DNA from: Eudorina sp. 2006-703-Eu-15
Lineage: Eukaryota; Chlorophyta; Chlorophyceae; Chlamydomonadales; Volvocaceae
Direction: 5' to 3'
Length of the DNA: 64,000 nucleotides
Assembly (NCBI GenBank): GCA_003117195.1
Contig: BDSI01000078.1
Coordinates: forward strand, 76,489 to 140,488
The position numbers and the translations under genes are program-made. Within the stretch, counting starts at the first letter, position 1, and the number at the start of each line of letters is the position of its first letter. Positions 35,101-46,680 of this stretch are shown here, in pieces. Below the pieces are notes generated by a model, which saw only the letters and a program-made list of their open reading frames with translations, ran no database searches and had not been told where the DNA came from.

Positions 35101-35737
35101 GACTGGGCCGACTGGGGCGACTGTTCTGGCATCTGCACCCCTCCGCACGATGGCACCACCAGCCGGGCACAAGTAAAAACGCCATGCGCTGGTGTGCCCA
35201 GGCGCGTTGGCACGTCGGCCTGGCGTCATTCAGCTGCAGCCATTCATCTTGTCTCCTGGGGGTGGGCGGGGCCGGTTCGAGAAAGGACCCTAGAGTCGCC
35301 ATGCTTGCGGGTGTTCTTAACTTGTATTCCCACTACCATGCCACTAACTCGTTGGCCCCTGCCTGGCGTCCATGACCGTTGCCCCCACGATCGCGTCCGT
35401 GTGCCGCCACCCCGGCAAAGGCCGTCGACTGACCCCGCACGTGCACATTCACGCCTAACCCCCTTGATGACCTCCCTTTGACCTCCGTCCGACCCGACCG
35501 TCCGTCCGGCCCGGAGCCGCCGCCTGCCAGGCAGTCAGTACTTCGATACACCCGGGGCCATCTCACAACTGTCGTCACGCACCCACGCACTCGCATCCAC
35601 AACCCTCGGTGTCTGTGTCCATAACCACACTCGTCGCCCCGCTCCCAGGTGCCCACCACACAACCCGCGTCGAGCTTGCCTCCGCACTCTTGCCTTTGCA
35701 CCCACCTGCGTCGACCTCGCGAGCGCGCCCGTCCGTG
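32166..35737. other. intergenic DNA between retroelement and first VARL gene
   Basis: AT-richer than the gene regions, particularly about 32.7-33.9 kb. One minus-strand frame at 33497-33757 (86 residues, ATG start, KYSAAAELEAECHARSNQ, VYKILLQWMREHYWFKCD) has a reasonable composition but no recognisable domain and overlaps other open frames. I see no tRNA, repeat array or VARL fragment. Confidence 0.4.
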
Positions 35738-35752
35738 ATGCACAATACTGAT
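35738..35752 (+). other. speculative first coding exon of VARL gene A
   Basis: ATG followed by four codons and a GTACAG donor in phase 0, which would splice to the acceptor at 35880-35882. It is very short and supported only by phase and by analogy with the candidate first exon of gene B. The true start may lie elsewhere. Confidence 0.15.
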
Positions 35753-35882
35753 GTACAGCAGTAGCACCACCGCCCCGTGCTACAGTCGCGCCTCCCGCAC
35801 CCACCCGCCGGAAAGCTAAAAAAATTCATGCGCCCCGCCTCTCTGCCCCTCCGCAACGACCCCGCCGTGTGGCTGCATTCAG

Positions 35883-38800
35883 GTTGACCCAGACGCACAC
35901 GCCGCCGGCGCGGATCGCGCAGCTGTCCCCATCGACGCCGTCCCGCATCCGTCCGTCCGCAGAATTCCCTTGCAACCCAGCGCCGGCTACAGCATGGGCG
36001 TCGCTTTGGGCGGCGGCGACGCGGGCGCCGGAGGCGCCGGCCAGCACCACTACGGCGGCGGCGGCGGCGGCGCCGCCGCCGCCGCCGCCGCCGCCGCGGG
36101 TCCGGCGGGCGACCCGCAACAGCCTGCCGTCATACCGCCCATGAAGCGTCGCCTCATCACCCTCTCCACCGCCGGCAACCTCAAGATCTCGCCGCTCTCC
36201 AACCAGCAGTTCTACCACCATCGGGTGTACCCGGTGCGGCGGACGTCGGACGCCGGCGGCGCCGGCGGCGGCATCGCCGCCGACGCCGCCGGCGGCGGCG
36301 CCGTCAACGCAGCGGCAGCAGCTCCCTTCCAGCTGCCCGAGAACCTCAACCTCCGCGAATTCCTGCTGCAGCAGCAGCCGCCGCCGCCGCCGAGCACGCC
36401 CGCGCGCCGCCCCCACACGCCCAGCAGCAGCCAGTTTGGCGAGCGGCGGCAGCTGAGCCCCCGGGACGACAACATCCTGATCCTGCACGTCAGCGGCGAG
36501 GGTGGCGGCGGCGGCGGTGGCGGCGACCCTTCCCTGGAGCCGCCGCCGCTGCTGCAGGTCGGCGGCACGCCCCGCGGCGCCTGCAGCACCGACGGCATCG
36601 CCACGCCTCGCCTGGTGCTGCGGCCCGTTCGGCCGCGCCCCGAGCCGCCGTTCGACGGCTGCGCTTTCGACACGGCGGGGCCCTGGTCCGAGAACCCGCC
36701 GCCACCGCCGCCGTACTCGGCGCCGGGGGCGTCCCGGCAGCGAAGGCAGCAGTGCGTCACCATCGAGGTCGTACGGCGCCGGTCAACCAGCGGCCTGCTC
36801 TCCGACTTCTACGCGCCCGAGGAGAGTCCTCTGGAGCCGGCGTGCGCCGGCGGCGCCGCGGCGTGTGACCCGCGGGTCGGCGCGCTGCTGGAGGCGGATC
36901 CCTGCGGCCCGGAGTGGCCCCCCGCCGCGGCGGCGCAGCTGCGGCCGCCGCTGCACCACCAGCGGCCGCGGAGTGCAGCAGGGCGGCACCCCGAGCAGCA
37001 GCAGCAGCAGCAGCTGATGGATGTGGATAAGGAGGAGGCGGAGGATCACGCGGACCGTGAGCGCGGTGAGGATCTGTCGTACGATCGTCATCATCATCAT
37101 CAGCATCATCAGCATCAGCATCATCGCCACCTAGAATTCGACGGGCGGCTGCTGCAGCGGCACGGGGCGAGGCTGTACGAACTCGAGAACCAGACGGAGC
37201 CAGCAGCAGCTGTAGCTGGCGGCGGCGGCGCCTCCGGCGCCGCCGCCACCGCCGCCGCCGAAGACGCCGCCGCGGATGCGGTAGCAATGGAGGTGGACGG
37301 GGATCCCGTCGAGATCGAAGGCGTCATGGAAGGCGGCGACTGCTTTGTGCCGCCGACGCAGGACGCTGCCGCCGCCGCCACCGCCGCCGTCTCACCCAAC
37401 GCCGCCGCGCAGATGGCGGCGGCGGCCGCCGCCGCCGCGGCGGCGAATGTGGCGGCGTCGGTCGAGGGCCTGCCCTGGGCGAGCATCGAAGTCACAGTCG
37501 CGATCCGGCCCAAGGCCGGCAGCGCGCGGCGGCAGCTGCATCGCGGCTCCGAAGCTGGCGACACCAGCGGCGGCGCCGCCGCAGCGCCGGAGATGATCAA
37601 TGGCTACGTCCGGGGACCTGTGTGCGGCCTCTTCGACCTGACTCGCTACCTGACGGGGCGTGATTGTGTACGACATTGCGGGCGCTGGGTCTCCCGGTCG
37701 CAATTCGAAAAGGTACGACAGAAAGCTGAGCAAGCTGTTCGATACACCAAAGTGTCGTAGATTTGTCGTACACTCGCACGCAAGACCCCATCGCCGCTGG
37801 GCTGCACTTGGAGCAAAGGGAAAGGGGTGAGCGGACATGTACGGCACGTCTGCACCATAGACAGCTATAATATAACGGCGTCGTGCACTCCGTCGCCTAA
37901 CATGCACTCCGCCTACCAACCCACCCCGCCTCACCTCACATCACCTCCTAACCTCATCTCACATTGTCGATGACGCCACACAGATTGGGGGCAGCACCAT
38001 GGCCAAGTGGTACCGCTCCATCCGCGTGTTGCCTGATCTGGAGCCCCTGGGAGAGTGGCTGGAGCGGCACGACATGCCTGTGCTCCGCGGACCCGCGCGC
38101 CGCAGCCGCAAGCGCTTCGCAACCTCAGCGGACAGCGGCGACGAACTGGAGATTCCCGTGGGGTTCTGTGGCGGCGGCGCCGCCGCCGCCGCCACGGCAG
38201 CTGCAGCGACCATTTGGCGCCTGCGCGACGGCGGCGGCGGCGGCGGCGACTACCCAGTCAGCAGGCCGGCGGCAGGAGACCACGATGGCTTCCGCCAAGG
38301 TGACAGCGGTGATGACGGCGACCATGATGCGGCGCCGGATGGCTGGGCCCATCGCATGCTGCTACAGCCCCGCCGGGGCGGGAGCGGCGGCGATGATCTG
38401 CTCGTCCAGCGGCTGCTGAGCACATGGCCCCTGTCGCAGCCGTACTTGCGGCAGCACGCACCCAGCGCCGCCGCCGCCGCCGCCGCCGCCGCCCCAGCCC
38501 CCGAGCACTTCCCTGCAGCCGCTCTGGTCGCCGCCGCCGCCGCCGCGGGCAGCAGCCGGCCGTCCCCACAGCCGTCGTACGGACATTTTTGCCGCGGCGG
38601 CGACATGTCTCCGATGGAGGCGGCGCCGACGGCGGTACCACAACCCCCGCCGCATCAGGATGAGCACACATCGGCGGCGGCGGCGGCGGAGCCGACGGGC
38701 GGCATCGCTGCGCCCGCCGCCCTGCCGCTCCCAGCGACCGGACACGCGCCGCCGCCCGCTGGCGGCGGGGGCGGCGGACTACGGCCGCTGGGGCCGCCTC

Positions 38801-39240
38801 GGGGGGGCCCACCGCTCTTCAAGGCCCTGCCCGTCGATGCCTTCCGAAAGGCGCTGCCGCTGGCGGCGGCGGCGGCGGCGACGGAGCCGGCCGGCGGCGC
38901 GCCCGAGCCGTGGCCGCGCTCCGAGGCGACACCTCCCTCGGAGGAGCAGCATGGCCCCTGGGCGACCTCGATTGCTTCACCCGCGGCGGCTAAGCGGGCG
39001 CGCCTCGACGCGGCCAGCCCGCCCAGCCCCTCGACGGCGCTGCGTCCGCGTCTGCTGCTCCACCGGACAACCACCACCGCAGATCACCGCAATGACGGCC
39101 GCGGCGGCGGCGGCGGCGGCGGCCAGCAGCCGTACTTGTTCGCCGTGCAGGCCCCGCCGGGCATGCTGTACCGCGAGGACGCGATGACGTCACTGGCCGC
39201 TGCCGCCGCTGCCGCCGCCGCCAGCGTGGCGGAGGCATGA
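35883..39240 (+). CDS. VARL gene A: RegA-like SAND-related nuclear regulator
   Basis: Exons 35883-37712 and 37984-39240, about 1,028 residues, with a 5' exon still missing. The exon 1 acceptor CAG (35880-35882) is in phase 0. An internal ATG at 35994 is a fallback start. The VARL domain straddles the intron: IEVTVAIRP, then GYVRGPVCGLFDLTRYLTGRDC and GRWVSRSQFEK in exon 1, then GGSTMAKWYRSIRVLP, EPLGEWLERHDMPV and RGPARRSRKR in exon 2. VARL proteins are putative DNA-binding transcription regulators. RegA represses reproductive functions in Volvox somatic cells. The rest is Ala, Gly, Pro, Gln and His-rich and probably disordered. Shared short motifs are LVLRPVR (upstream) and LVQRLLSTWP (downstream of VARL). 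Its first VARL half is the most diverged of the three. The size is near the roughly 1,050 residues of V. carteri RegA, but this does not prove orthology. Confidence 0.85.
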
Positions 39241-39451
39241 TAGGACGGCACCGTAATTGGAGTCCTCGTCTGTTCAAAGGGACACCGGACAGGGAAATCA
39301 CGCTGCATCCCCACGGCATCTCCCAACCCACTGCTGTCGTACCGACTCTGGCCCCAACTTCCGGGGCGCCGACACTGCACCCCCTGCACCCCGACACCGC
39401 GATAACCCACGCACGTCGCCCTTTCCGCCCCTTGACACGTATGTGCGCCGC

Positions 39452-39456
39452 TGTAA
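39452..39456 (+). terminator. candidate TGTAA polyadenylation signal of VARL gene A
   Basis: TGTAA, the common volvocine polyadenylation motif, lies 212 bases after the stop codon of gene A. The short motif could be chance. Confidence 0.35.
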
Positions 39457-40352
39457 GCGTCCCATTCGTCCTCCAGTGCGCCCTGCCCCTCGCGCCGCGT
39501 TCGTCGCCGAGTCCGGTCACTGGCACACCAGGGGCCGCTCTGCCCGCCAGCAGTGCAGCAGCACGGATGCCTCCTCGCGCCGGCGGGGGGCCCGGCGCGG
39601 CTAGCGGGAAGAAGCATTCTCGACATGCAGACATGCAGACCCGGAGACAGACAGGCAGGCCCGGAGTCATCCCAGGCTCCGGAAGATGTTTTTATTTGAC
39701 CGTAGGGTTTTAAATGAGGGCAGAGAGGCAGACAAGTGCAGAGAGCTGACAGGGTATCACCGGCGCCCTGAGGACTGCGACGCCGCGGGCGGGGTTGGCC
39801 AGCGGCGGCACTTACCTTTTCCGCACCCTTGAGGGATGGCCCCCTGTGTCACAGGCGAAGCTGTGCACGTATGTGTGTGCGCGCCAACGCATTACCAGCG
39901 GATTACCTTTTCGCGAATCAGAGTCCGCCCAGGCCTACAGATGGCGGTGTGCGGGCTGGGGCGCAGGCGGCCCGAGACAGCGACTAATAACCTACGGCCC
40001 GGTTCAGGAAGGCTATTGCCGTACAATGCGTCGTCCGTACACAAGAGGGTGTGGGGGGAACCCGTAAGAGGCCCCCCAGGCGCATACCACGCTAAACGAG
40101 CGTTTGTTTTTCGGTTCAACAATTGCGTGCTCTAATAACATCGTGTGCATCGAGTTTCATTTATCCATGCTCGACTCCTGCCTAGCTGCTTGTCTGTCTG
40201 CCTTTTGTCATGGTGCTGGGTACATTATTATTAAAGATGTTACAGTGCCTGGGTACATGCTGTGCACAAGTTCTGGTGCTGGTCACTGGGCACTGGGCAC
40301 TGCTTGCTGGCTCCATGGACAAGAGGGACCCGGCCTGGGAAGTGAAGCAGCA

Positions 40353-40365
40353 GCAGGGAGCAGTT

Positions 40366-40463
<98 letters not shown>
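40353..40463. repeat. CAG trinucleotide array
   Basis: About 36 CAG/AGC units, nearly perfect, with no coding exon recognised around them. The poly-Ser, poly-Ala and poly-Leu frames are repeat artefacts. Confidence 0.95.
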
Positions 40464-40464
<1 letters not shown>

Positions 40465-41164
40465 CGTGCTTTGCGGCCCCAGCCAGCAGCGGCGGCGCCG
40501 GTAATGGCCGTGCCACCCCGGCGCTGGGCGGTACTTTCCCCCCGGGGGATCACATTGCTGCGCCGCTCGCTGCTCCTGCCATGACTGGGCACCATGCCAG
40601 CTAAGATCGATTTAAGATTCATATCACGGGGATCTTTAGCCGTTAGCGTTCGAACTCAAACTGAGTGGGGGGGCGTTGCTGAATGCCTGCGCGGCCTGAC
40701 GTCTCTTGGGGGGAGGGGAGGTCACGCGGGACACCTGGCTTTGGTAGCTCTGCGGAACGCGCAGAGGCAGACAATCGGGGGGGTGCGTGCGTGCGTGTGT
40801 GTGTGCGTGCGTGTGTGCGTGCGTGCGTGCGCCTTCCCGTGTCTGATCTGGCGGGCCATCCTTGCGCGCTTGCGGATGGCGCGGCTCTACTTGAGGCCTC
40901 TGCGGATCCGCCATCGATGCGATTATTGCATGGCGCCGTGCAGTGCCGCCGCCGTACACCGGCGGCGGACCGGTGACTTCGGGTGGAGTGAGCCAGGCGA
41001 GGTCGGTGGCGAGCGAGGAATGTAAGGATAGAGCAGAAGACCCTGCGGGCGACCCGCTGTCACGTGCGACCCCAGCCATCGGTATCTTACTTTGTTTTTT
41101 ATACCTTTGCAAGGAGGAGAAAACGCGTTGTAGCCTCGCATTAATGATAGGGATTATTAGGATG

Positions 41165-41228
41165 TTACAGCGGACCCCGCGGGTCATCGGTGACAGCCCC
41201 GGCGACAGCCGAGGCTTCCTCACTAGAT
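41165..41228 (+). repeat. dispersed copy of the retroelement terminal motif
   Basis: TTACAGCGGACCCCGCGGG, then GGTGACAGCC and GACAGCCGAGGCTTCCTCAC, about 64 bases. It is preceded by ATTATTAGGATG as is the copy at 13380. Confidence 0.75.
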
Positions 41229-43885
41229 AGGGAGACGGAGAACGACAGGAGCCGCCGGGCTGGACGACATTTTTCCCAAGCCGGCTTCTGCATAGGAACG
41301 GACGTCTGTGCCACACCTGCGAGTCCGTCTTCACGCACCTCGCTCGCTCAGTGCATGTATGCCGCTTCAGCGAGGAGAAATGGCCCTGGCGCAAAGCGGC
41401 AAAACGGCCAATCAACGTCCGGGGTGATGCCTGATGCGCCGTTCCTATTGCGCGGCGCTGCTGCCGCTGCCGCGTGAGGTCGGAGCTTTTCGCCACAACC
41501 ATAGATCATTCATTCATACTTTCATTCATTCAACCATCTACATACACTACTTGTAACGGTCTTGAAAAGATGAAAACACCATGGCGCCTGTGCAGGCAGG
41601 CACGCAGGATGGTTTAATCCCGTGTCTGCCTGCTTGCGTCCGCTGTCGGCTCTGTCTATCTGATGCCATGAACGCCCGTGCAGGATTGAGTCCCATCGCC
41701 CTTGACATCGATGGGAGGTGGTCGAGCGAAGCATCCCTTCCTTCACATTTACATCCGCAAGACTGCCGCTCGCGCGCGCCTGTCAACCATACAGCATCAA
41801 CAATCACGCCACGCCACAACACACCCATTGATTGCATGCGTGCTGCAAGCGAAGCGACGCGACGCGAAGCGAAGCGAGGAGGCATTGGCCTAGCGCCTTG
41901 GTGTGGCTTGAGCCTGAGCCCGCGGGGTTCCCCCGCACGGAGGGAAGGAGCTGCCATCGGGATCCGGAAAGCACATCGAGTCACGGCTAAACGCCTGGGG
42001 CAGCGGTGTTCCAGTCGCGGCATCAGAATGATTATTATGTACCATCCACGAACAGTACACTTCATATTCTTTGCCTCCTTTACGGCCGGATCCGAAATCC
42101 CACCTGATCAAGCTAATCACCAGCGCATCGGATCCCTACTTACGGCCCAGCCGCGCTGGCTCGGCAGTTTTGGGAAGACCTCATGCGCTCGTTTGAGGGC
42201 TTGCCATCCCTGGACGGATTGTGCATGGAGAAAAACGCCAGGCAATGTACCGCACACGTAAACATACCGTACGGCTTGGGACATACATATATTTGGCAGC
42301 ACTTGCAAGCCTGCCGCTGCAAACTTCGTTGCGCACAGCAGTTGCTGCTTACATGAGGGAAATGCCAAACGCTAACTACGCACGCGTAAATTTGTGATTA
42401 ATGGACATAAGACACACCTCCTCCGTTTGAGAAATTGTAGGGGCCCTGAGAGGCTATAAAGATTGCAAATTTGCACGTAACGCAACGTAACCCAGGATCA
42501 TCGTTTGGGGACTATTTGAAAGGCTGAATAGTTTCCGGCAGTATCTTCACAAATTGACAATGGAATTCCAGTGCAATATCATAATCTGCAGCTGGAATGC
42601 GGGAAAAGACAAGTATCGCAAGCTCCCAAGGTAAGGTCAGCTGAATCGTCCTAGCGCCGTTGGTGCCGTTCTCGCCCTGTGAGTTTAGCATTATGATACA
42701 ATGAACCAATCAGTATGTTTTGTGATAGTCATATTTATGTGTGGTGTTCGGGAGGCAAACGAAAAGCAAGTTTGCATCAAAGGACTTCGCATATAAAGTT
42801 AATCGCATCGTTATGTATATCTAGTTCTTCTGTATTCTTATGCAATTAACGTTTTCAATTGTCCTGAACTGAATTGTTTTGGCAATCCGAACTGTTTTTA
42901 GGCTGCGAGAGCGCTGCCGACATCCGCCGCAAACACCCGCAAACAAATCCTTCACTATAAGTTGATCCCGCAGTATCGTCACGACTTTTGGGGCCATAAA
43001 AACCAAGAGCTTCTTTGGTGGGCGCCGTGACAGCAACGCCCACCAACATCGTTGTGTCTGTGTGAAGGCCAATTGCATCTTAGGGTCACATGTTTCGAGC
43101 GGGACCTGACTGTTCTGCGTATTCAGGTAAGTTTGAATGCCTTATATCGGATTGGGGGAGCACGTACGCCAACGAACAACAGTCACTGAAATCTTCACCT
43201 TTGATTCCTCTTGATAGCAGTTCATTCAATGCATGTATATCAAACCGTTTATATTTAACAGGCAGCAGAGTACTGTAAACGCAAGCGGCTTGGTGTAGTC
43301 GGCGTCTCGATGCTCTGGGCCCAAGCCAGATAACTTTCAGCTCATTGTTTTTGTGACAATGAACGTAAGAGAGCTTTATTAATGATGTATAAATAACCTT
43401 TGCTTCGGCGTCAGTGACCTTACTTAGGCGTTGGCCGCACATCCGCCGACGTTATGGGCAGACTGTCTCCTAGAAGCATACTTCTCGCATAGGTGGTGTA
43501 CTACTATTCTCATAGTGGTAAGTTATGTCCGTCTACCACAGAAACTCCAGTATTCTGTATGTAACACGTTTGACAGCTCCTCAGAAGGTTAGGAACACCT
43601 CCACTAGATCCTGATGCTGATCATGCATTCCCATTTTTGCACTCTAGCTGTGAATTTTGTGCTGGCCAGCGCCGGCTTGACCCGCCCATGAGAGGCACTG
43701 TCCCGGCCTGCTCTGGCCCTGCCCGGAACCCGGGTGCTGTCCAGACCGCGGAAACCTCCTTCTTTTGAGCGCAGCTAGTAGCGTGCCTGCTGCGTGCTTT
43801 GCATGTGGCAGAAATGCAAGCTTGCTGAGAGCAACCTGCCAGATACCCTCTTGAACGCACACCCGCTCATTATCAAGGATAGATG

Positions 43886-43935
43886 TTACAGCGAGCGGAC
43901 CCCGCGGGTCATCGGTGACAGCCGAAGCTATTGTT
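43886..43935 (+). repeat. dispersed short copy of the retroelement terminal motif
   Basis: A variant with a GCGAGCG insertion after TTACA, then GGACCCCGCGGGTCATCGG and TGACAGCCGAAGC. It is preceded by ATTATCAAGGAT as is the copy at 24309. Confidence 0.7.
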
Positions 43936-44167
43936 ATTGAGTGCAGCAACCCTCTCCAGGAGGGCAGTCGCCAGATAGCCGCGTTATCCTTGCCGCTAGC
44001 CGTTCAATCCTCTCGTCGTGCAGTCCTCCCTGGCCGCCGCCAAACAGACCTGAACGCGCCAAACTCATCCGCCAGATGTGGTTCGGAGGGAGGGTCAACC
44101 ATCCATCCATCCACACACATCCGCATCTCCCGCACGCACATGCCCGTCCCGCCCCCACCACACCCCG

Positions 44168-44572
<405 letters not shown>

Positions 44573-45347
44573 ACCAAAACGCACCCCCGGCGATGAATGC
44601 CAAACCCTGTCCCCCAACGTCCCGCAGGAAACCTCGACTACTTCGCCTGGCTGGTCGGCCACCTTATGTGATAAGGTAACAACACCCCCCAGCTTAATTA
44701 CACAGACCCTCTGTAAACATGGCGGTGCCGCGGGAATCGGGGTCTGATGGTGCTGGCCCCTGCTGCAGATGTGCCACCTCAGGTGCAATCAGCATACCTG
44801 GTTGGAGACTAGCCCCGCACAACGCATTACTGCAAAGCCTTAATGTTCCCGCCCACAGGCTTGCCCCCCATGGCGACCCAACCTATTCTGCACTCCGTTG
44901 CTGCGATGTAACCGATGCTCCTGTGTCACCCCCGCCTCGGTCCGATGGCCCGCAGGGGACCGCAGCAGGGCGTCGCTGCTATAGCAGGCCCATGGAGGTA
45001 TACCGAATCCCAGGGTTGATTGAATCAACGATGTATTAAAGTGGACCCCGCGGGCCAGTTGGACCCCGCGGGGGGCCACGCTTTCTGCGCGTGGTCCGTA
45101 GGGCCCCTCCGGGGGAGCGGCGGGGTCGTCCGGCGCCGCCAGGGCATAGGGCCTACAAGCGAACCGGCCGCCGCCGCCCCCCATGTAGCAACTCATCACA
45201 CCATGCATCATCGACAGGCGCTTGTCGCGGCTGTGGTCAGGGCTCCGGGCGCTCTGAGCAGAGCGTGACAGGTCCCTGCCGATGATGCACAGGACTGGCG
45301 TGGGCGGGTGGGCGGGCCGTACGGTACGGCGTGGGCATCAAGTCTTC

Positions 45348-45381
<34 letters not shown>

Positions 45382-45911
45382 CCCGACCTTAGGGGCCTCG
45401 GCGCGGCGGCGGGTTCACGAGAGACATGAAGAAAGGCTGGGGGGAGGTCTTGGGAGGCGTGACCTGGCTTGGATGGCCCTCATTGGAAGCGCCGACGCGA
45501 CAAGGGAAGCGGCCCATGGGGCCATGCATGCGGGCTGCCGCATACTCCAACCCTTTGTTCCATGCCGCTCGTTCCTAAACCCTAAGATCAGCACACTGGA
45601 ATCTGAGCACCCAACGTCCCAACCGCACAGTGCGGCCCGGCCGTACTGCTTTGCCGGATCCCGAGATCCGCACACGCGTTTCTGTCCGTTGGTGTGGCAT
45701 TGGTGGCATTGGGCACGTACACAAACCGGTTTAACGGGGGTCAGACTGAAGCGTACTGCAGACGGCTGAACGCCTTTCCCAGCGCAGCCGCCGTGTCGTG
45801 CTGTCCATTTGCTTGTCGGTTGAACTCCCCGGCCACCTAAATCCATGCCAGGGTGTGCCCATCGTCATAACAATTATGTTATTACTACCACTAGTTAATT
45901 ACCAAGTCGTA

Positions 45912-46016
45912 ATGGATCGTGCACTGGTTTTCGAAGTCATGAAGAACTTCGGACCGCTTCTCGTTGCCGTTCCTGGCGGCCGCAACTTCATCGGTGAAAG
46001 CCGTAAATTCTTTACC
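45912..46016 (+). other. candidate first exon of VARL gene B
   Basis: ATG at 45912 opens 35 codons (MDRALVFEVMKNFGPLLVAV, then GGRNFIGESRKFFT) ending at a GTACAG donor in phase 0. It would join the phase-0 acceptor at 46310-46312, giving an intron of about 296 bases. The composition is globular, unlike the rest of the protein. I could not find an equivalent exon upstream of genes A or C, so support is limited. Confidence 0.35.
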
Positions 46017-46312
46017 GTACAGCCGTACATGTCACGCCCACGGAATGCCATCACTCGTGCACTATTTTATGCAATCCGCGCGGCTCCAGCAACCCACAGT
46101 CACGATCCTGGCCCTCCTTGCCTCCCGTTCGGGCTATATGCCGTATGCATCGACTCCATCCAGGCGTCCCTAGATATCCATCCGGAGTTTGGGAGTCCAT
46201 GAGCAGGTTACGGACAACACCAGTCGCACCAACCCTTCACATGCGTGATGAGTGCATGCGACTCTTATGACAACCAAGATCCCCTTCATACTGCCCTGCT
46301 GTCCTCGTGCAG

Positions 46313-46372
46313 GCCGACGCCTACGAGGGAGGGTCCAAAAACGGAGCAGTTACCACAGCGCCACCGGAGCCA

Positions 46373-46435
<63 letters not shown>

Positions 46436-46596
46436 TCACAGCTACAGGAGCGAACCCCCGGATCAGAGCAGGTTCATCCAAATCCGCACTCACATTTACC
46501 GCATCCGCCGCAGCTGCCACCGCCACAGTCTCCACCACCGCCGCAGCTATCACCTCCGGCACCGGCACCGCCACCACCAACATCACCCCCTCCTCC

Positions 46597-46680
<84 letters not shown>

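Noticed and set aside
35828..35882. ATG at 35828 as start of VARL gene A spliced to 35923
   Set aside because: The implied intron would be only 40 bases with a weak donor. The CAG at 35880-35882 works better as an acceptor in the right phase.
37999..39240. Independent genes starting at the internal Met of MAKWYRSIRVLP (also 49420 and 61891)
   Set aside because: The first VARL half lies immediately upstream and joins in phase across an intron in all three copies.
40104..40622. Poly-Ser, poly-Ala and poly-Leu frames around 40.4 kb
   Set aside because: They come from a CAG array with no recognisable coding sequence on either side.
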